Positions 33,300 through 41,715 of a DNA stretch of 64,000 bases are shown here, one piece after another. Within the stretch, counting starts at the first letter, position 1. Each line of letters opens with the position of its first letter. The DNA comes from Actinocorallia sp039871655. Its GTDB lineage: Bacteria; Actinomycetota; Actinomycetes; Streptosporangiales; Streptosporangiaceae. The stretch lies in the NCBI RefSeq assembly GCF_039871655.1, contig NZ_JBDPLZ010000001.1:558001-622000 (forward strand), in the 5' to 3' direction. The notes beneath the pieces are model-generated. The model was not told the DNA's origin, searched no databases, and worked only from the letters and a program-made list of their open reading frames with translations. The position numbers were made by a program, and so were the translations under genes.

Positions 33300-33833
33300 A
33301 TGACCGAAGCTCTGGTGGATGAGGCGATGAAGAAGTCCGGCCTGGTCTGGATCGCTCTTCCCGACGGTTCCCGTCCCCGCCCGGCCTGGCATCTGTGGTA
33401 CGGCGGCGCGGCCTACGTCCTGACCGGCGGGTCCGGTGAGCAGCCGCTGCCCGGGCTGCCGGAGGCCGACCGGGTGACCGTGATCGTGCGCAGCAAGGAC
33501 AAGGGCGGGCGGCTGGTGTCGTGGCGGGCCGCGGTCAGCGAGGTCCCCTCGGACGACCCCGAATGGGAGGAGGTGGCTCCGCTGCTGTTCAAGGAGCGGC
33601 TGAACGCCGTGCCGCAGCCGGACGAGGCGGTGGAGGAGGGCGAGTCCTACAGCCCGGTCCCCCGCTGGTCCAGGGAGTCGTACCTGATGAAGCTCACCCC
33701 CACCGGCCTGTGTCCGGAGACGCCGGGCGAGTACGAGTCCTACTCCTCGGTCCGTCCGGTGCCGACTCCCGCGGTGAACACCACCCGCAAACCGTTCATG
33801 CTGGGTGGCAAACGTCGCAAAGCAGACCTTTAG
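33300..33833 (+). CDS. Conserved hypothetical protein, possible flavin-type split-barrel
   Basis: 177 aa, no membrane helix. SGLVWIALPDGSRPRPAWHLWYGGAAYVLTG followed by VTVIVRSKDKGGRLVSWRAAV suggests a small beta-barrel like the FMN-binding split barrels, but no flavin motif is certain. The C-terminus (KPFMLGGKRRKADL) is basic. It is a conserved neighbour in related genomes by general appearance, but I cannot assign a function. Confidence 0.55.
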   Translation: MTEALVDEAMKKSGLVWIALPDGSRPRPAWHLWYGGAAYVLTGGSGEQPLPGLPEADRVTVIVRSKDKGGRLVSWRAAVSEVPSDDPEWEEVAPLLFKERLNAVPQPDEAVEEGESYSPVPRWSRESYLMKLTPTGLCPETPGEYESYSSVRPVPTPAVNTTRKPFMLGGKRRKADL

Positions 33834-33835
33834 CG

Positions 33836-33862
33836 TTGACAAGTCCCGATCTTGGGTAACGT
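33836..33862 (+). promoter_or_regulatory. Candidate sigma-70-type promoter for the MgtE-like gene
   Basis: TTGACA (33836-33841) and TAACGT (33857-33862) with a short 15-nt spacer, 7 nt before the ATG at 33870. This would give a leaderless or nearly leaderless transcript. The spacer is shorter than the optimum of 17. Confidence 0.5.
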
Positions 33863-33869
33863 CAGGAAC

Positions 33870-35192
33870 ATGAGTTCGGGGTCGTCACGTGTGTTCCTCG
33901 CGCGCCTCGCCGGCATCGCCGTCTTCGACCCGTCGGGCGACCAGGTCGGCAGGGTGCGGGACGTCGTGGTCGCGCTGTGGTCGGGCACCGGCCGTCCCCG
34001 GGTGCTCGGGCTGGTGGTGGACGTCCCGCCGCGCCGCCCGGTCTTCCTGCCGATCACCCGGGTCACGACGTTCGACCCCAAGGCCGTCATCTTCGACGGG
34101 CGGCTGAACATGCGCCGCTTCTCCCAGCGGCCCGCCGAGACCCTGGCGATCGCCGAGATGCTGGACCTCCACGTGCGGGGCGAGGACGGCGAGGAGTACA
34201 TCGTCATCGACATCGGGATGGAGCCGATCAGGGGCCGGGAGTGGCGCATCACGAAGGTGGCGGTCCAGCGGCCCGGCCGCGTCCGGCGGACCGGCGCGGT
34301 CAGGCGCCGCCGCGCCGAGACGCTGATCCTGGACTGGGAGGAGGTCCGTGGGCTGCACGTGGCGGCCGAGCAGCAGGGCGCCATCGGGTTGATCAACGCC
34401 TTCGAGAAGCTGAAGCCCGCCGACCTCGCCAGCGTCATCCACGAACTGTCCCCCAAGCGCCGCGGCGAGGTGGCCGCCGCCCTCGACGACGAGCGGCTCG
34501 CCGACATCCTGGAGGAGCTGCCCGAGGACGACCAGGTGGAGATCCTCGGCAAGCTCGACGTCGACCGGGCCGCCGACGTCCTGGAGGTGATGGGCCCCGA
34601 CGACGCCGCCGACCTGCTGGGCGAGCTGCCGCCCGAGCAGCGCGAGCGGCTGCTGGCCCTGATGGAGCCGGAGGAGGCGGCGCCGGTGCGGCGGCTGCTG
34701 AGCTACGCCGACGACACCGCGGGCGGGCTGATGACCACCGAGCCGGTGATCCTCCAGCCGGACACCACGATCGCCGAGGCCCTGGCCCAGATCCGCAACC
34801 CCGACCTCAACCCGGCGCTGGCCGCGCAGGTCTACGTCTGCCGTCCGCCCACCGAGCCGCCGACCGGCCGCTACCTGGGCACGGTGCACTTCCAGCGGCT
34901 GCTGCGCGAACCGCCGTCCACGATGATCGGCGCGATCGTCGACCCCGCGCTCTCCCCGCTGCGCCCGTCGATGTCGCTGCACACCGTGGCCGGGCACCTG
35001 GCCACCTACAACCTGGTCTCGGCCGCCGTCGTGGACGAGGACGGGCACATGCTGGGCGCGGTCACCGTCGACGACGTGCTCGACCACCTGCTGCCGACGG
35101 ACTGGCGCGACACCGTCATGGACGCCGAGGACGAAGCCGGAGGCTCCGAGCTGTTCGGCTCCGGGGCCGAGCCGCTGCGGGGCGGCCGATGA
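33870..35192 (+). CDS. MgtE-like intracellular protein (PRC-barrel, MgtE_N, CBS pair), no membrane domain
   Basis: 440 aa. The N-terminus is PRC-barrel-like (LAGIAVFDPSGDQVGRV ... GLVVDVPPRRPVFLP). An MgtE_N superhelix follows (LKPADLASVIHELSPKRR, LEELPEDDQVEILGKL, MGPDDAADLLGEL) and then two CBS motifs (TTEPVILQPDTTIAEAL, AVVDEDGHMLGAVTVDDV). It lacks the MgtE membrane domain, so it is not a magnesium channel but probably a magnesium- or nucleotide-sensing regulator. Overlaps the DUF1003 gene by ATGA. Confidence 0.85.
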   Translation: MSSGSSRVFLARLAGIAVFDPSGDQVGRVRDVVVALWSGTGRPRVLGLVVDVPPRRPVFLPITRVTTFDPKAVIFDGRLNMRRFSQRPAETLAIAEMLDLHVRGEDGEEYIVIDIGMEPIRGREWRITKVAVQRPGRVRRTGAVRRRRAETLILDWEEVRGLHVAAEQQGAIGLINAFEKLKPADLASVIHELSPKRRGEVAAALDDERLADILEELPEDDQVEILGKLDVDRAADVLEVMGPDDAADLLGELPPEQRERLLALMEPEEAAPVRRLLSYADDTAGGLMTTEPVILQPDTTIAEALAQIRNPDLNPALAAQVYVCRPPTEPPTGRYLGTVHFQRLLREPPSTMIGAIVDPALSPLRPSMSLHTVAGHLATYNLVSAAVVDEDGHMLGAVTVDDVLDHLLPTDWRDTVMDAEDEAGGSELFGSGAEPLRGGR

Positions 35193-35716
35193 CCAGTCCC
35201 CGGGTCCGCCTGGACCAGCCCCGAGAGGTCCGCCGCCGCTTCCCCCGCCCGCAATACGACCCGGAGGTCTTCGGCGCGATCTCCGAGAAGATCGCCCGCT
35301 TCCTTGGCACCGCCCGGTTCCTCGTCTACATGACGGTCTTCGTCGCGGGCTGGGTGCTCTGGAACTTCCTCGCCCCGCCGTCGTGGCGGTTCGACCCCTA
35401 CCCGTTCATCTTCCTGACGCTGATGCTCTCGCTGCAGGCCTCCTACGCCGCCCCGCTCATCCTGCTCGCGCAGAACCGGCAGGACGACCGGGACAGGGTG
35501 CAGTACGAGCAGGACCGCAGGCAGACCGAGCGCACGATGGCCGACACCGAGTACCTGACCCGGGAGATCGCCGGGCTGCGCATGGCCCTCGGCGAGGTCG
35601 CCACCCGCGACTTCCTGCGCTCGGAGCTGCAGCAGCTGCTGAAGGAGCTGGACGCCGCGCGCGAGGACGGACGGAGAGGCGACGGGCGTCCTCAGGCCGA
35701 CAACGCCACCGGCTGA
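35189..35716 (+). CDS. DUF1003 membrane protein
   Basis: 175 aa. YDPEVFGAISEKIARFLGTARFLVYM then two helices (VFVAGWVLWNFL, YPFIFLTLMLSLQASYAAPLILLA) and a coiled-coil tail (RDRVQYEQDRRQTERTMADTEYLTREIAGLR). This is the DUF1003 pattern. It is coupled to the MgtE-like gene by ATGA; the pair is common in actinobacteria. The last 25 nt overlap the convergent MarR gene. Confidence 0.85.
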   Translation: MTSPRVRLDQPREVRRRFPRPQYDPEVFGAISEKIARFLGTARFLVYMTVFVAGWVLWNFLAPPSWRFDPYPFIFLTLMLSLQASYAAPLILLAQNRQDDRDRVQYEQDRRQTERTMADTEYLTREIAGLRMALGEVATRDFLRSELQQLLKELDAAREDGRRGDGRPQADNATG

Positions 35717-36177
35717 TCGTCCTCCGAGAGCTTGTGCAGCAGCGCCATGAACTGGTTCTTCTCCGCGGCGTCGAGCCTGCCGAGCAGGTGTTCGCGGATG
35801 CCCTGGTGGTAGGTGGCGGTCGCCTTGTGCAGCCGCTCCCTGCCCTGCATGGTCAGGACGGCGAACAGCCCTCGCGCGTCGCTGGCGCAGGTCTCCCGGC
35901 GGACCAGGCCGTCCCGCTGCAGCCGGTCGACCAGCCGGGTCAGGCCGCTGCGCGACAGCAGGACCCGGTCGGCCAGGTCGTTCATCCGCAGCCGGCCGTC
36001 CGGCTGCTCGGCCAGATGCTGCAGCACGTCGTAGGAACCGAGCGCGAGATCGTGTTCGAGCAGCAGGTCCTGGTGCAGATGTCGGGAGATCCGGACCTGG
36101 GCCCGCAGGAGGCCCCGCCAGACCGCAAGCTCCTCGGGAGAGATCGTCGCCCCGGGGAGGGCGCTCACGTCAGTCAC
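35692..36177 (-). CDS. MarR-family transcriptional regulator
   Basis: 161 aa. LLLEHDLALGSYDVLQHLAEQPDGRLRMNDLADRVLLSRSGLTRLVDRLQRDGLVRRE is the winged-helix segment, with the wing DARGLFAVLT. The GTG at 36177 is followed by another in-frame GTG at 36168; no ribosome site is visible. It is divergent from mrp. A small palindrome GTTTC-CG-GAAAC-like patch near 36228-36238 lies in between and could be its site, but I am not confident. Ligand and targets unknown. Confidence 0.8.
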   Translation of the reverse strand: MTDVSALPGATISPEELAVWRGLLRAQVRISRHLHQDLLLEHDLALGSYDVLQHLAEQPDGRLRMNDLADRVLLSRSGLTRLVDRLQRDGLVRRETCASDARGLFAVLTMQGRERLHKATATYHQGIREHLLGRLDAAEKNQFMALLHKLSEDDQPVALSA

Positions 36178-36330
36178 GCAAACGATCGTAAAACGCCAGG
36201 TCTCCCGGTGAGATTCACTTCGTCGATGTTTCCGAAACGTTGCCCGCCCCGGACGGCGCGTGACCTCTCGCGGGAACGATCTACCGGCCCCGCGTTCGCC
36301 GCGCTCCCGAACGTTCCATACCATGGACCC

Positions 36331-37467
36331 ATGGCCTCCCCTTTGACGACCGAGCAGGTGACCGCGGCACTCGCCACGGTCAACGACCCGGAGATCCGCC
36401 GTCCGATCACCGACCTCGGCATGGTCAAGAACATCGAGATCGCCGCGGACGGCGCGGTCACCGTAGGCGTCTACCTGACCGTGGCCGGCTGCCCCATGCG
36501 CGACCGGATCACCAGGGACGTGACCGAGGCGGTCACCCGGATCGGCGCTCCGTCGGTCAAGGTGGAGCTGGACGTCATGAGCGACGAGCAGCGCAAGGAG
36601 CTGCAGAACACCCTGCGCGGCGGCCAGCCCGCCAAGGAGATCCCGTTCGCCAAGCCCAGCTCGCTGACCAAGGTCTACGCGGTCGCCAGCGGCAAGGGCG
36701 GCGTCGGCAAGTCCTCCGTCACGGTCAACCTCGCCGCCGCCTTCGCCGCCCTCGGCCGCAAGGTCGGCGTCGTGGACGCCGACATCTACGGCCACTCCGT
36801 CCCGCGCATGCTCGGCGTGGACGACCGGCCCACCAAGGTCGAGGACATGATCATGCCGCCGTCGGCGCATGACGTGAAGGTGATCTCGGTCGGCATGTTC
36901 ACCGCGGGCAACCAGCCGGTGGTCTGGCGCGGCCCGATGCTGCACCGCGCGCTCCAGCAGTTCCTCGCCGACGTCTACTGGGGCGACCTGGACATCCTGC
37001 TGATGGACCTGCCGCCCGGCACCGGCGACATCGCCATCTCGGTGGCCCAGCTGCTGCCGTCCGCGGACATCCTGGTGGTCACCACCCCGCAGCAGGCCGC
37101 CGCCGAGGTGGCCGAGCGGGCCGGCGCGATCGCCGCCCAGACCCACCAGCAGGTGGCGGGCGTCATCGAGAACATGTCGTACCACATCTGCGACCACTGC
37201 GGTGAGAAGCAGTACATCTTCGGTGAGGGCGGCGGCCAGACCGTGGCCGACGAGCTCACCAAGACCCTCGGCGCCAGGGTGCCGCTGCTGGGCCAGGTCC
37301 CGCTGGACACCCGCCTGCGCGAGGGCGGCGACGCCGGCAAGCCGCTGGTGCTGTCCGACCCGGACGCGCCCGCCGCGGCCGAGCTCAGGAAGATCGCCGA
37401 GAACCTCGCCGGACGCAGCCGCGGCCTGCTCGGCCGCCAGCTGAGCGTCACCCCGGCCGGTCGCTGA
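36331..37467 (+). CDS. mrp: Mrp/NBP35-type iron-sulfur carrier ATPase
   Basis: 378 aa: an N-terminal DUF59/MIP18-like domain (VTAALATVNDPEIRRPITDLGMVKNI) and a P-loop domain with the deviant Walker A SGKGGVGKSS, VDADIYGHSVPRML and DLPPGTGD. The CxxC motif CDHCGE (about residue 288) should bind an iron-sulfur cluster. Mrp carries and inserts iron-sulfur clusters. It ends at a strong terminator. No ribosome site precedes the ATG; TACCAT (36319-36324) ends 6 nt before it and may mean a leaderless message. Confidence 0.93.
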   Translation: MASPLTTEQVTAALATVNDPEIRRPITDLGMVKNIEIAADGAVTVGVYLTVAGCPMRDRITRDVTEAVTRIGAPSVKVELDVMSDEQRKELQNTLRGGQPAKEIPFAKPSSLTKVYAVASGKGGVGKSSVTVNLAAAFAALGRKVGVVDADIYGHSVPRMLGVDDRPTKVEDMIMPPSAHDVKVISVGMFTAGNQPVVWRGPMLHRALQQFLADVYWGDLDILLMDLPPGTGDIAISVAQLLPSADILVVTTPQQAAAEVAERAGAIAAQTHQQVAGVIENMSYHICDHCGEKQYIFGEGGGQTVADELTKTLGARVPLLGQVPLDTRLREGGDAGKPLVLSDPDAPAAAELRKIAENLAGRSRGLLGRQLSVTPAGR

Positions 37468-37494
37468 CCGCACGGCCGAGTTCCCCGAAAACGC

Positions 37495-37529
37495 AGATCC
37501 CGCGCCCCTGAGGGGCGCGGGATCTTTTT
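37495..37529 (+). terminator. Strong intrinsic terminator after mrp
   Basis: 14-bp perfect stem: AGATCCCGCGCCCC (37495-37508), loop TGA, GGGGCGCGGGATCT (37512-37525), then T to 37529. Also in position to stop readthrough from the convergent tatB. Confidence 0.92.
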
Positions 37530-37564
37530 CGTCTCTCTCCGTCCGCGGCCTTCGGCGTCCGGGC

Positions 37565-37927
37565 TCAGGTGGCCTCGTCGTCGAACGGCGGACGCTCGTC
37601 CTGGCCGAGCTCGGAGCGGCCGCGGCCGGGCGGTGCGTCGAAGTCGTCGTCGAGGTCGCGGCCGAGGGTCTTGACGCCCATCGGGTCGTCGTCGCCCTCG
37701 AACAGGTGCTTGCGGACGAAGCTCTTGGGGTTCAGGTCGCGCGGGTCGAAGTCCTTGAACTCGGGCCCCAGCCCCTCGCGCAGATCGGCCTGGGCCGACT
37801 GCGCCATCTGGCGGAGCTGACGCAGGGTGCGGCCCGCCTGCTGCGCCGCGGCCGGCAGTTTCTCCCCGAAGATGACCAGGGCCAGCACGGCCAGGAGCAG
37901 AGCCTCACCGAGTCCGACGTCGAACAA
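37565..37927 (-). CDS. tatB: Sec-independent protein translocase TatB
   Basis: 120 aa. One N-terminal helix (MFDVGLGEALLLAVLALVIFGEKLP) with the TatA/B hinge, an amphipathic helix (AAAQQAGRTLRQLRQMAQSAQADL), then an acidic, disordered tail. The GxxE near position 5-8 of the helix supports TatB over TatA. It is part of the twin-arginine export receptor. TTG start at 37927 with GGAGG 6 nt upstream. It follows htrA, as in other actinobacteria, but a strong GC hairpin lies between. Confidence 0.85.
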   Translation of the reverse strand: MFDVGLGEALLLAVLALVIFGEKLPAAAQQAGRTLRQLRQMAQSAQADLREGLGPEFKDFDPRDLNPKSFVRKHLFEGDDDPMGVKTLGRDLDDDFDAPPGRGRSELGQDERPPFDDEAT

Positions 37928-37947
37928 CTTGCGCCTCCATGGACGGG

Positions 37948-37973
37948 GGGGGCCGGGATCGGTCCCGGCCCCC
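37948..37973. repeat. GC-rich hairpin between htrA and tatB
   Basis: GGGGGCCGGGA (37948-37958), loop TCGG, TCCCGGCCCCC (37963-37973), 11 perfect pairs, in the htrA-tatB gap. It could attenuate or terminate transcription before tatB, or protect the htrA end; no T-tract follows on the coding strand. Confidence 0.6.
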
Positions 37974-38011
37974 TTAGAGTATCCGCCGTGCAGTGCCTGA
38001 CAAGTCGCAGG

Positions 38012-39637
38012 TCAGCCCTGGCCGAGGGTCACTTTGGCCGTCTTCTCCTGGCCACCTCGGCGATAGGTGACCGTCACCGTGTCGCCCGGCGCGTGCGAGG
38101 TGATGACCACGACCAGCGACTCGGTCGAGGTGATCACCTTGTCGTCGACCTTGAGGATGATGTCGCCGGGGCGCAGTCCCGCCTTGTCCGCGGGGCCGTT
38201 CTTCACGATGCCCTCCCGGTCGTCCTTGAGGATCTGCACGCCTTCGCCGACGTACTGGCGGTCCATGCTGATGCCGATCACGGTCTTCTTGACCGTGCCG
38301 CCCTGGATCAGGGTCTTGGCCACCTGGCGGACCTTGTTGCTGGGGATGGCGAAGCCCAGGCCGATGCTGCCGCTCTCCCCGCTGCCGTTGCTCAGGCTGG
38401 CGATCGCGGTGTTCACGCCGATCACACGTCCTGAAGAGAGGTCGATCAGCGGGCCGCCGGAGTTGCCGGGGTTGATCGCCGCGTCGGTCTGCAGCGCGGT
38501 GATCATGCTGGTCTCGGCGCCGTTCTCGCTCTGGGTGGGCACCACCCGGTCCTTGGCCGAGATGATGCCGGTGGTCACCGAGCCGGACAGGCCCAGCGGC
38601 GAGCCGATCGCCATCACCTGGTCGCCGACGGCCAGCGCGTCGGAGTTGCCCAGTTCCAGCGCGGGCAGTCCGTGGTCGCTCTGGGTCTTCAGCACCGCCA
38701 CGTCGTTCTGGGAGGAGCTGCCGACCACGTTGGCGCTGAGCTGCTTGTCGTCGTTGGTGACGACCACGACGCTGGACGCCTGGCCGAGGCCCCCGGAGGA
38801 GACCACGTGGTAGTTGGTGATGATGTAGCCGCCCTCGACGACGAAGCCCGTCCCCGAACCGCCCTCGCCGTTGCCCATGCTGACCTTGACCGTCACCACG
38901 CTGGGCAGCACCCGCTGGGCGATGCCGGCCACGGACTCGGGGTCGCGGGCCTGGGAGGCGTCGCTGTTGTCGCCGCCCAGGGAGATGCGGTCGGACGTGC
39001 TGTTCTCGGTCAGCGTCACGGCCAGCCCCGCGCCGACCGAGCCGGCGACCAGCGCGATCACCAGCGCGGCGATCGCGAAGAGGCCGAGGCCGGGGGTGCG
39101 CTTGGGTCTGGGCGGAGGCCCGGGGACCGGCGCCCAGTTGGGGCCGCCGGGGCCGGAGGGGCCGCCCTGGCCGGGGACCGATGGCGGCGGTCCGCCCATG
39201 CCGGGGACGAGCAGCGGAGGCTGCTGCGGCGGCGGAGGCGGGGGCTGGGTGCCCGGCCAGAAGGCGCCCTGCTGGTGCGGGGCGAACCCGGGCCGCTGCT
39301 CCGCGTAGGGCGCGGGCTCACCGTAGGGGGGAGGGCTGTCCTGGTAAGGGGGAGGCGCCGCGTTCTCGGCCTCCCGGAAGGCGTCCGGTTTCGCGAAGTT
39401 CGGCTGGGGTTCGGACTTCTGCTGCTGGGGCAGTGGCTGTCCCCCCGACGCCCACTGCGCTTCGCCGTCGTCCTGCCGGACGCTCATGCCGTCCAGCATG
39501 GTGGCCGCGGGGGCCGCGGCCTGCGCCGCCTCCCGGGAGACCACCAGCTTGTCCGCCGGCGGCTCGGCAGGCGCGTCCGGGGGAGTGAACCCCGGTTCCC
39601 CCGGTGACTCGACCGAGCCTCGGCTTTCGTCCGTCAT
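38012..39637 (-). CDS. htrA: HtrA-type trypsin-like serine protease with PDZ domain
   Basis: 541 aa. A long Pro/Gln-rich cytosolic tail (about 190 residues) leads to one TM helix (LFAIAALVIALVAGSVGAGLAV), then the protease with His (NYHVV), Asp (NDVAVLK) and Ser (NPGNSGGPL), and a PDZ (GIVKNGPADKAGLRPGDIILKVDD). It is anchored with the protease outside and degrades misfolded envelope proteins. AAGGAG precedes the ATG. It lies downstream of rseA and sigE, matching the sigE-rseA-htrA-tatB order, so SigE probably drives it. Confidence 0.93.
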   Translation of the reverse strand: MTDESRGSVESPGEPGFTPPDAPAEPPADKLVVSREAAQAAAPAATMLDGMSVRQDDGEAQWASGGQPLPQQQKSEPQPNFAKPDAFREAENAAPPPYQDSPPPYGEPAPYAEQRPGFAPHQQGAFWPGTQPPPPPPQQPPLLVPGMGGPPPSVPGQGGPSGPGGPNWAPVPGPPPRPKRTPGLGLFAIAALVIALVAGSVGAGLAVTLTENSTSDRISLGGDNSDASQARDPESVAGIAQRVLPSVVTVKVSMGNGEGGSGTGFVVEGGYIITNYHVVSSGGLGQASSVVVVTNDDKQLSANVVGSSSQNDVAVLKTQSDHGLPALELGNSDALAVGDQVMAIGSPLGLSGSVTTGIISAKDRVVPTQSENGAETSMITALQTDAAINPGNSGGPLIDLSSGRVIGVNTAIASLSNGSGESGSIGLGFAIPSNKVRQVAKTLIQGGTVKKTVIGISMDRQYVGEGVQILKDDREGIVKNGPADKAGLRPGDIILKVDDKVITSTESLVVVITSHAPGDTVTVTYRRGGQEKTAKVTLGQG

Positions 39638-39750
39638 TACCCCACTCCTTGACGAGCCTGAGATGTACGGGCTTATCGTGGCCCGCCCGCCGTGTGATTG
39701 CCGTAAGCACCTTAGACGGTAGGCCGGGATAATGCCGAAAGCGCTTGTTT

Positions 39751-40356
39751 TCAGCGCTTCTGCTCGTCCTGGCGCCGGGGCAGCCTCACCTGGGAGACCC
39801 CACCATTGTGCACCGTGACCGGGCTCCAGCTCGGCGACACCTTCGGAGCCCGTACCGGGCCGGTGTTGACGTAGGGGGCCGAGCCGGCGCCCAACGCGGC
39901 CAGGGTGGCGGCGCCCGCCACCAGATAACGGGCCCGCGGCAGCCTCCGGCGGTGGGCCGTCCGCTGCACGCCGCTCACCGGGCGGTTGTCCTTCGGCCTG
40001 CGGTGACCGGCCGGCTGCGGCTCCGCGTCGCGCTGGTCCTGCCCGTCCATCCGGTACAGGCGCCGGATCAGCTCGTCCGACGGGCTGGGCCCGTCCAGCT
40101 TGACCTGAGGCGGCCAGAGCAGATCCGGCTTCGGCGGGGCGGACGGCGCGCCCCCCATCTCGTACAGGCGGCCCAGCAGGCCGTCGCCGGCCGAGAGGTC
40201 CTTCAGCGAGCTCAGCCGGCGCTTGAGGCGGCGCAGCGCCTCGGCCTCCGCGCGGCAACCGTCGCAGCCGGCCAGATGGGCCAGCGCCCGGTCCCTGCCG
40301 TCATGGTCGAGCTCGCCGTCGACCAGGGCGGTCAGACGGTCGCCAAGGCAGCTCAC
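39751..40356 (-). CDS. rseA: Anti-sigma factor (RseA-like, zinc-binding)
   Basis: 201 aa. The N-terminus has the ZAS motif HLAGCDGC (HxxxCxxC) in a helical anti-sigma domain, then a Pro-rich linker and a possible helix (YLVAGAATLAALGAG) near the C-terminus, so it is membrane-linked. It should hold SigE inactive until stress. GTG start overlaps the sigE stop as GTGA, ensuring near-equal amounts. Between it and htrA there are 113 bp. Confidence 0.88.
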   Translation of the reverse strand: MSCLGDRLTALVDGELDHDGRDRALAHLAGCDGCRAEAEALRRLKRRLSSLKDLSAGDGLLGRLYEMGGAPSAPPKPDLLWPPQVKLDGPSPSDELIRRLYRMDGQDQRDAEPQPAGHRRPKDNRPVSGVQRTAHRRRLPRARYLVAGAATLAALGAGSAPYVNTGPVRAPKVSPSWSPVTVHNGGVSQVRLPRRQDEQKR

Positions 40357-40961
40357 TTGGTGATCCCTTTCCCCTTCTCCGCCGGAGCACGATGGGCGAG
40401 GGCGGCGCGCAGCTGCCCGCGGCCCCGGTGGATGCGGCTGCGGACGGTGCCGAGCTTCACCCCGAGCGTCGCGGCGATCTCCTCGTACGACAGGCCCTCG
40501 ATGTCGCACAACACGACGGCGGCACGATAGTCGGGCGCCAAGGCGTCCAGCGCGGCCTGGACGTCGTCGTCGAAGTTGGTGTCCTCGTACACCTGCGCGG
40601 GGGTCTTCTCCCGGCCGGGCAGCCGGTCCGCCGCGTCGTCCGCCAGGTTCTCGAAGCGGATGCGCTGCTTGCGGCGCGCGGTGTCGAGGAAGAGGTTGGT
40701 GGTGATCCTGTGCAGCCAGCCCTCGAACGTGCCGGGCGTGTAGTTGGCCAGCGAGCGGAACACCCGCACGAAGACCTCCTGGGTGAGGTCCTCTGCGTCG
40801 TGCTGGTTACCGGTCAGCCGGTAGGCCAGGCGGTAGACACGCGCGGAGTGGTCGCGGACGACCTGGTCCCACGAAGGCGGGGACCATTGTGCCGCCGGGG
40901 CGTTCTCCCTGCCGACGACCCCTCCGGCCGCGCCCTGGAATGGAACCGCTGAGACAGACAT
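40353..40961 (-). CDS. sigE: ECF sigma factor SigE
   Basis: 202 aa. Region 2: YRLAYRLTGNQHDAEDLTQEVFVRVF; region 4: DYRAAVVLCDIEGLSYEEIAATLGVKLGTVRSRIHRGRGQLR. The sigE-rseA-htrA order and divergent O-methyltransferase match the M. tuberculosis sigE locus. It directs an envelope- and oxidative-stress regulon. ATG at 40961. An ECF-type promoter (GGAAC-N17-CGTT) lies about 70-95 bp upstream, so it probably activates itself. Confidence 0.92.
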   Translation of the reverse strand: MSVSAVPFQGAAGGVVGRENAPAAQWSPPSWDQVVRDHSARVYRLAYRLTGNQHDAEDLTQEVFVRVFRSLANYTPGTFEGWLHRITTNLFLDTARRKQRIRFENLADDAADRLPGREKTPAQVYEDTNFDDDVQAALDALAPDYRAAVVLCDIEGLSYEEIAATLGVKLGTVRSRIHRGRGQLRAALAHRAPAEKGKGITK

Positions 40962-41028
40962 GGTGTCTCAGATCACCCTCTCGTCTTCCGCGCCGAGGGA
41001 GCATCGTTTCCTCCGGCTGGTGTTTTTT

Positions 41029-41056
41029 AGAACGTCGCGGACCGCGACGACGTTCC
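41029..41056. promoter_or_regulatory. Near-palindromic bidirectional ECF (SigE-type) promoter
   Basis: Minus strand: GGAAC (41056-41052), 17-nt spacer, CGTT (41034-41031) in front of sigE. Plus strand: AGAAC (41029-41033), 17-nt spacer, CGTT (41051-41054) in front of the O-methyltransferase. Because AACG and CGTT are complementary, the same 28 bp offer both -35 and -10 elements in each direction. Confidence 0.75.
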
Positions 41057-41091
41057 CTGTCGGCGCTATCGTTTTGCCCCCGGAGGGTTCT

Positions 41092-41715
41092 GTGACGCTG
41101 GAGGCGGCCATCAACGAGGTGCAGACCTACGGGGAGTGGTTCTCCCCGGAGGATGAGCCGCTGCGCGAGGCCCGGCGGCTGGGCGAGGAGTTCGGCGCCG
41201 AGCCGATCGGCGTCACCGGCGGAGCGGCGCTCCGCTTCATCGCGTCGCTGATCAAGGCCAGGACCGTGGTGGAGATCGGTTCGGGCTGCGGCGTGTCGGG
41301 CATCTGGCTGCTGCGCGGCATGCACCCCCAGGGGGTGCTCACCAGCGTGGACGTCGAGCCGGAGAACCAGCGGCTCGCCAAGATCGCCTACTCCGACGCC
41401 GGGTTCGCGGCGAGCCGCACCCGGATGATCAGCGGCCGGGCGCTGGACGTCCTGCCCCGGCTCACCGACGCCGCCTATGACCTGGTGTTCTGCGACGCGA
41501 TGCCGCGCGAGTACCCCGACTACCTGTCCGCCGCGCTGCGCCTGCTGCGGCCCGGCGGTGTGATCGCCTTCGACGACGCCCTCACCCCCCTGCCGGACCC
41601 GGCCGACGCGCACGGCGTGCGCGCGGTGGCCCGGCTCGTCGCCGAGGACGAGAACCTGATCCCGTTGTTCCTGCCGCTCGGGGACGGCCTGCTCGTCGCA
41701 CAGAAACAAGGATGA
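41092..41715 (+). CDS. Class I SAM-dependent O-methyltransferase (CCoAOMT-like)
   Basis: 207 aa. SAM site VVEIGSGCGVSGIWLLRGM, acidic loop LTSVDVEPENQRLAK, then DLVFCDAMPREYPDYL and LLRPGGVIAFDDAL, the order of caffeoyl-CoA-type O-methyltransferases. The GTG at 41092 has GGAGGG 5 nt upstream. It is the divergent neighbour of sigE, as Rv1220c is of sigE in M. tuberculosis, and its promoter region is shared with sigE. Substrate unknown. It overlaps the next gene by ATGA. Confidence 0.88.
   Translation: MTLEAAINEVQTYGEWFSPEDEPLREARRLGEEFGAEPIGVTGGAALRFIASLIKARTVVEIGSGCGVSGIWLLRGMHPQGVLTSVDVEPENQRLAKIAYSDAGFAASRTRMISGRALDVLPRLTDAAYDLVFCDAMPREYPDYLSAALRLLRPGGVIAFDDALTPLPDPADAHGVRAVARLVAEDENLIPLFLPLGDGLLVAQKQG

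Noticed and set aside
36228..36238. GTTTC-C-GAAAC palindrome as a MarR operator
   Set aside because: Short and with no second copy; could be chance.
36273..36296. GGAAC-N15-CGTT upstream of mrp as a SigE promoter
   Set aside because: The 15-nt spacer is shorter than the 17 nt of the sigE promoter; not strong enough to claim.
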